From Oscillospiraceae bacterium (GTDB taxonomy: Bacteria; Bacillota; Clostridia; Oscillospirales; Acutalibacteraceae), in the NCBI GenBank assembly GCA_902797915.1, contig CADBUK010000200.1:1-6546 (forward strand): a stretch of DNA of 6,546 nucleotides, in the 5' to 3' direction. The position numbers and the translations under genes are program-made. The first letter of the stretch is position 1. Each line of letters starts with the position of its first letter. This document shows, one piece after another, positions 6,542 to 6,546 of the stretch. Below the pieces are notes generated by a model, which saw only the letters and a program-made list of their open reading frames with translations, did no database searches and was not told the DNA's origin.

Positions 6542-6546
6542 TTAAA

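Noticed and set aside
1..6546. CRISPR array, insertion sequence or phage gene
   Set aside because: No regularly spaced repeats, transposase, integrase or phage protein was found on either strand.

Overview
The window looks like chromosomal DNA from a Clostridia-class Firmicute, probably an uncultured gut relative of Ruminococcus/Oscillospiraceae. The basis is a Gram-positive-type signal peptide, strong GGAGG-type ribosome binding sites, TTGACA/TATAAT-type promoters, a CCA-encoded tRNA, and the style of the giant secreted carbohydrate-active protein. This placement is an inference from style, not from a marker gene.

Positions 1-5964 are one uninterrupted gene for a 1987-residue exported protein. 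Its order is signal peptide, N-terminal concanavalin/LamG-like jelly roll, a GH43-type five-bladed beta-propeller glycosidase with an apparently intact catalytic triad, a second jelly roll, an unrecognised region, a Cys/His-containing module, a helical FIVAR-like stretch, two InlB-type beta modules and an unrecognised C-terminal domain. The likely job is extracellular binding and cleavage of arabinose- or xylose-containing plant polysaccharide. The middle third (about 1980-3590) is visibly AT-richer than the flanks, which suggests a mosaic origin.

Twenty bases after it, behind a strong ribosome binding site, lies a 42-codon gene (5985-6113) for a small acidic peptide with a Gly-rich tail. A textbook hairpin terminator (6121-6154) follows, so the giant gene and the peptide probably form one two-gene transcript. 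The peptide's function is unknown and it is the most intriguing item here.

Positions 6158-6312 hold a separate unit: a promoter, a complete tRNA-Gly(CCC) with encoded CCA, and its own terminator. Positions 6313-6470 hold a puzzling stretch: a 12-bp perfect hairpin, a larger imperfect inverted repeat, an overlapping 44-codon open frame, and a 13-bp exact copy of the tRNA 3' end. At the right edge (6492-6541) a strong promoter and a possible ribosome binding site point to a gene that starts just outside the window.
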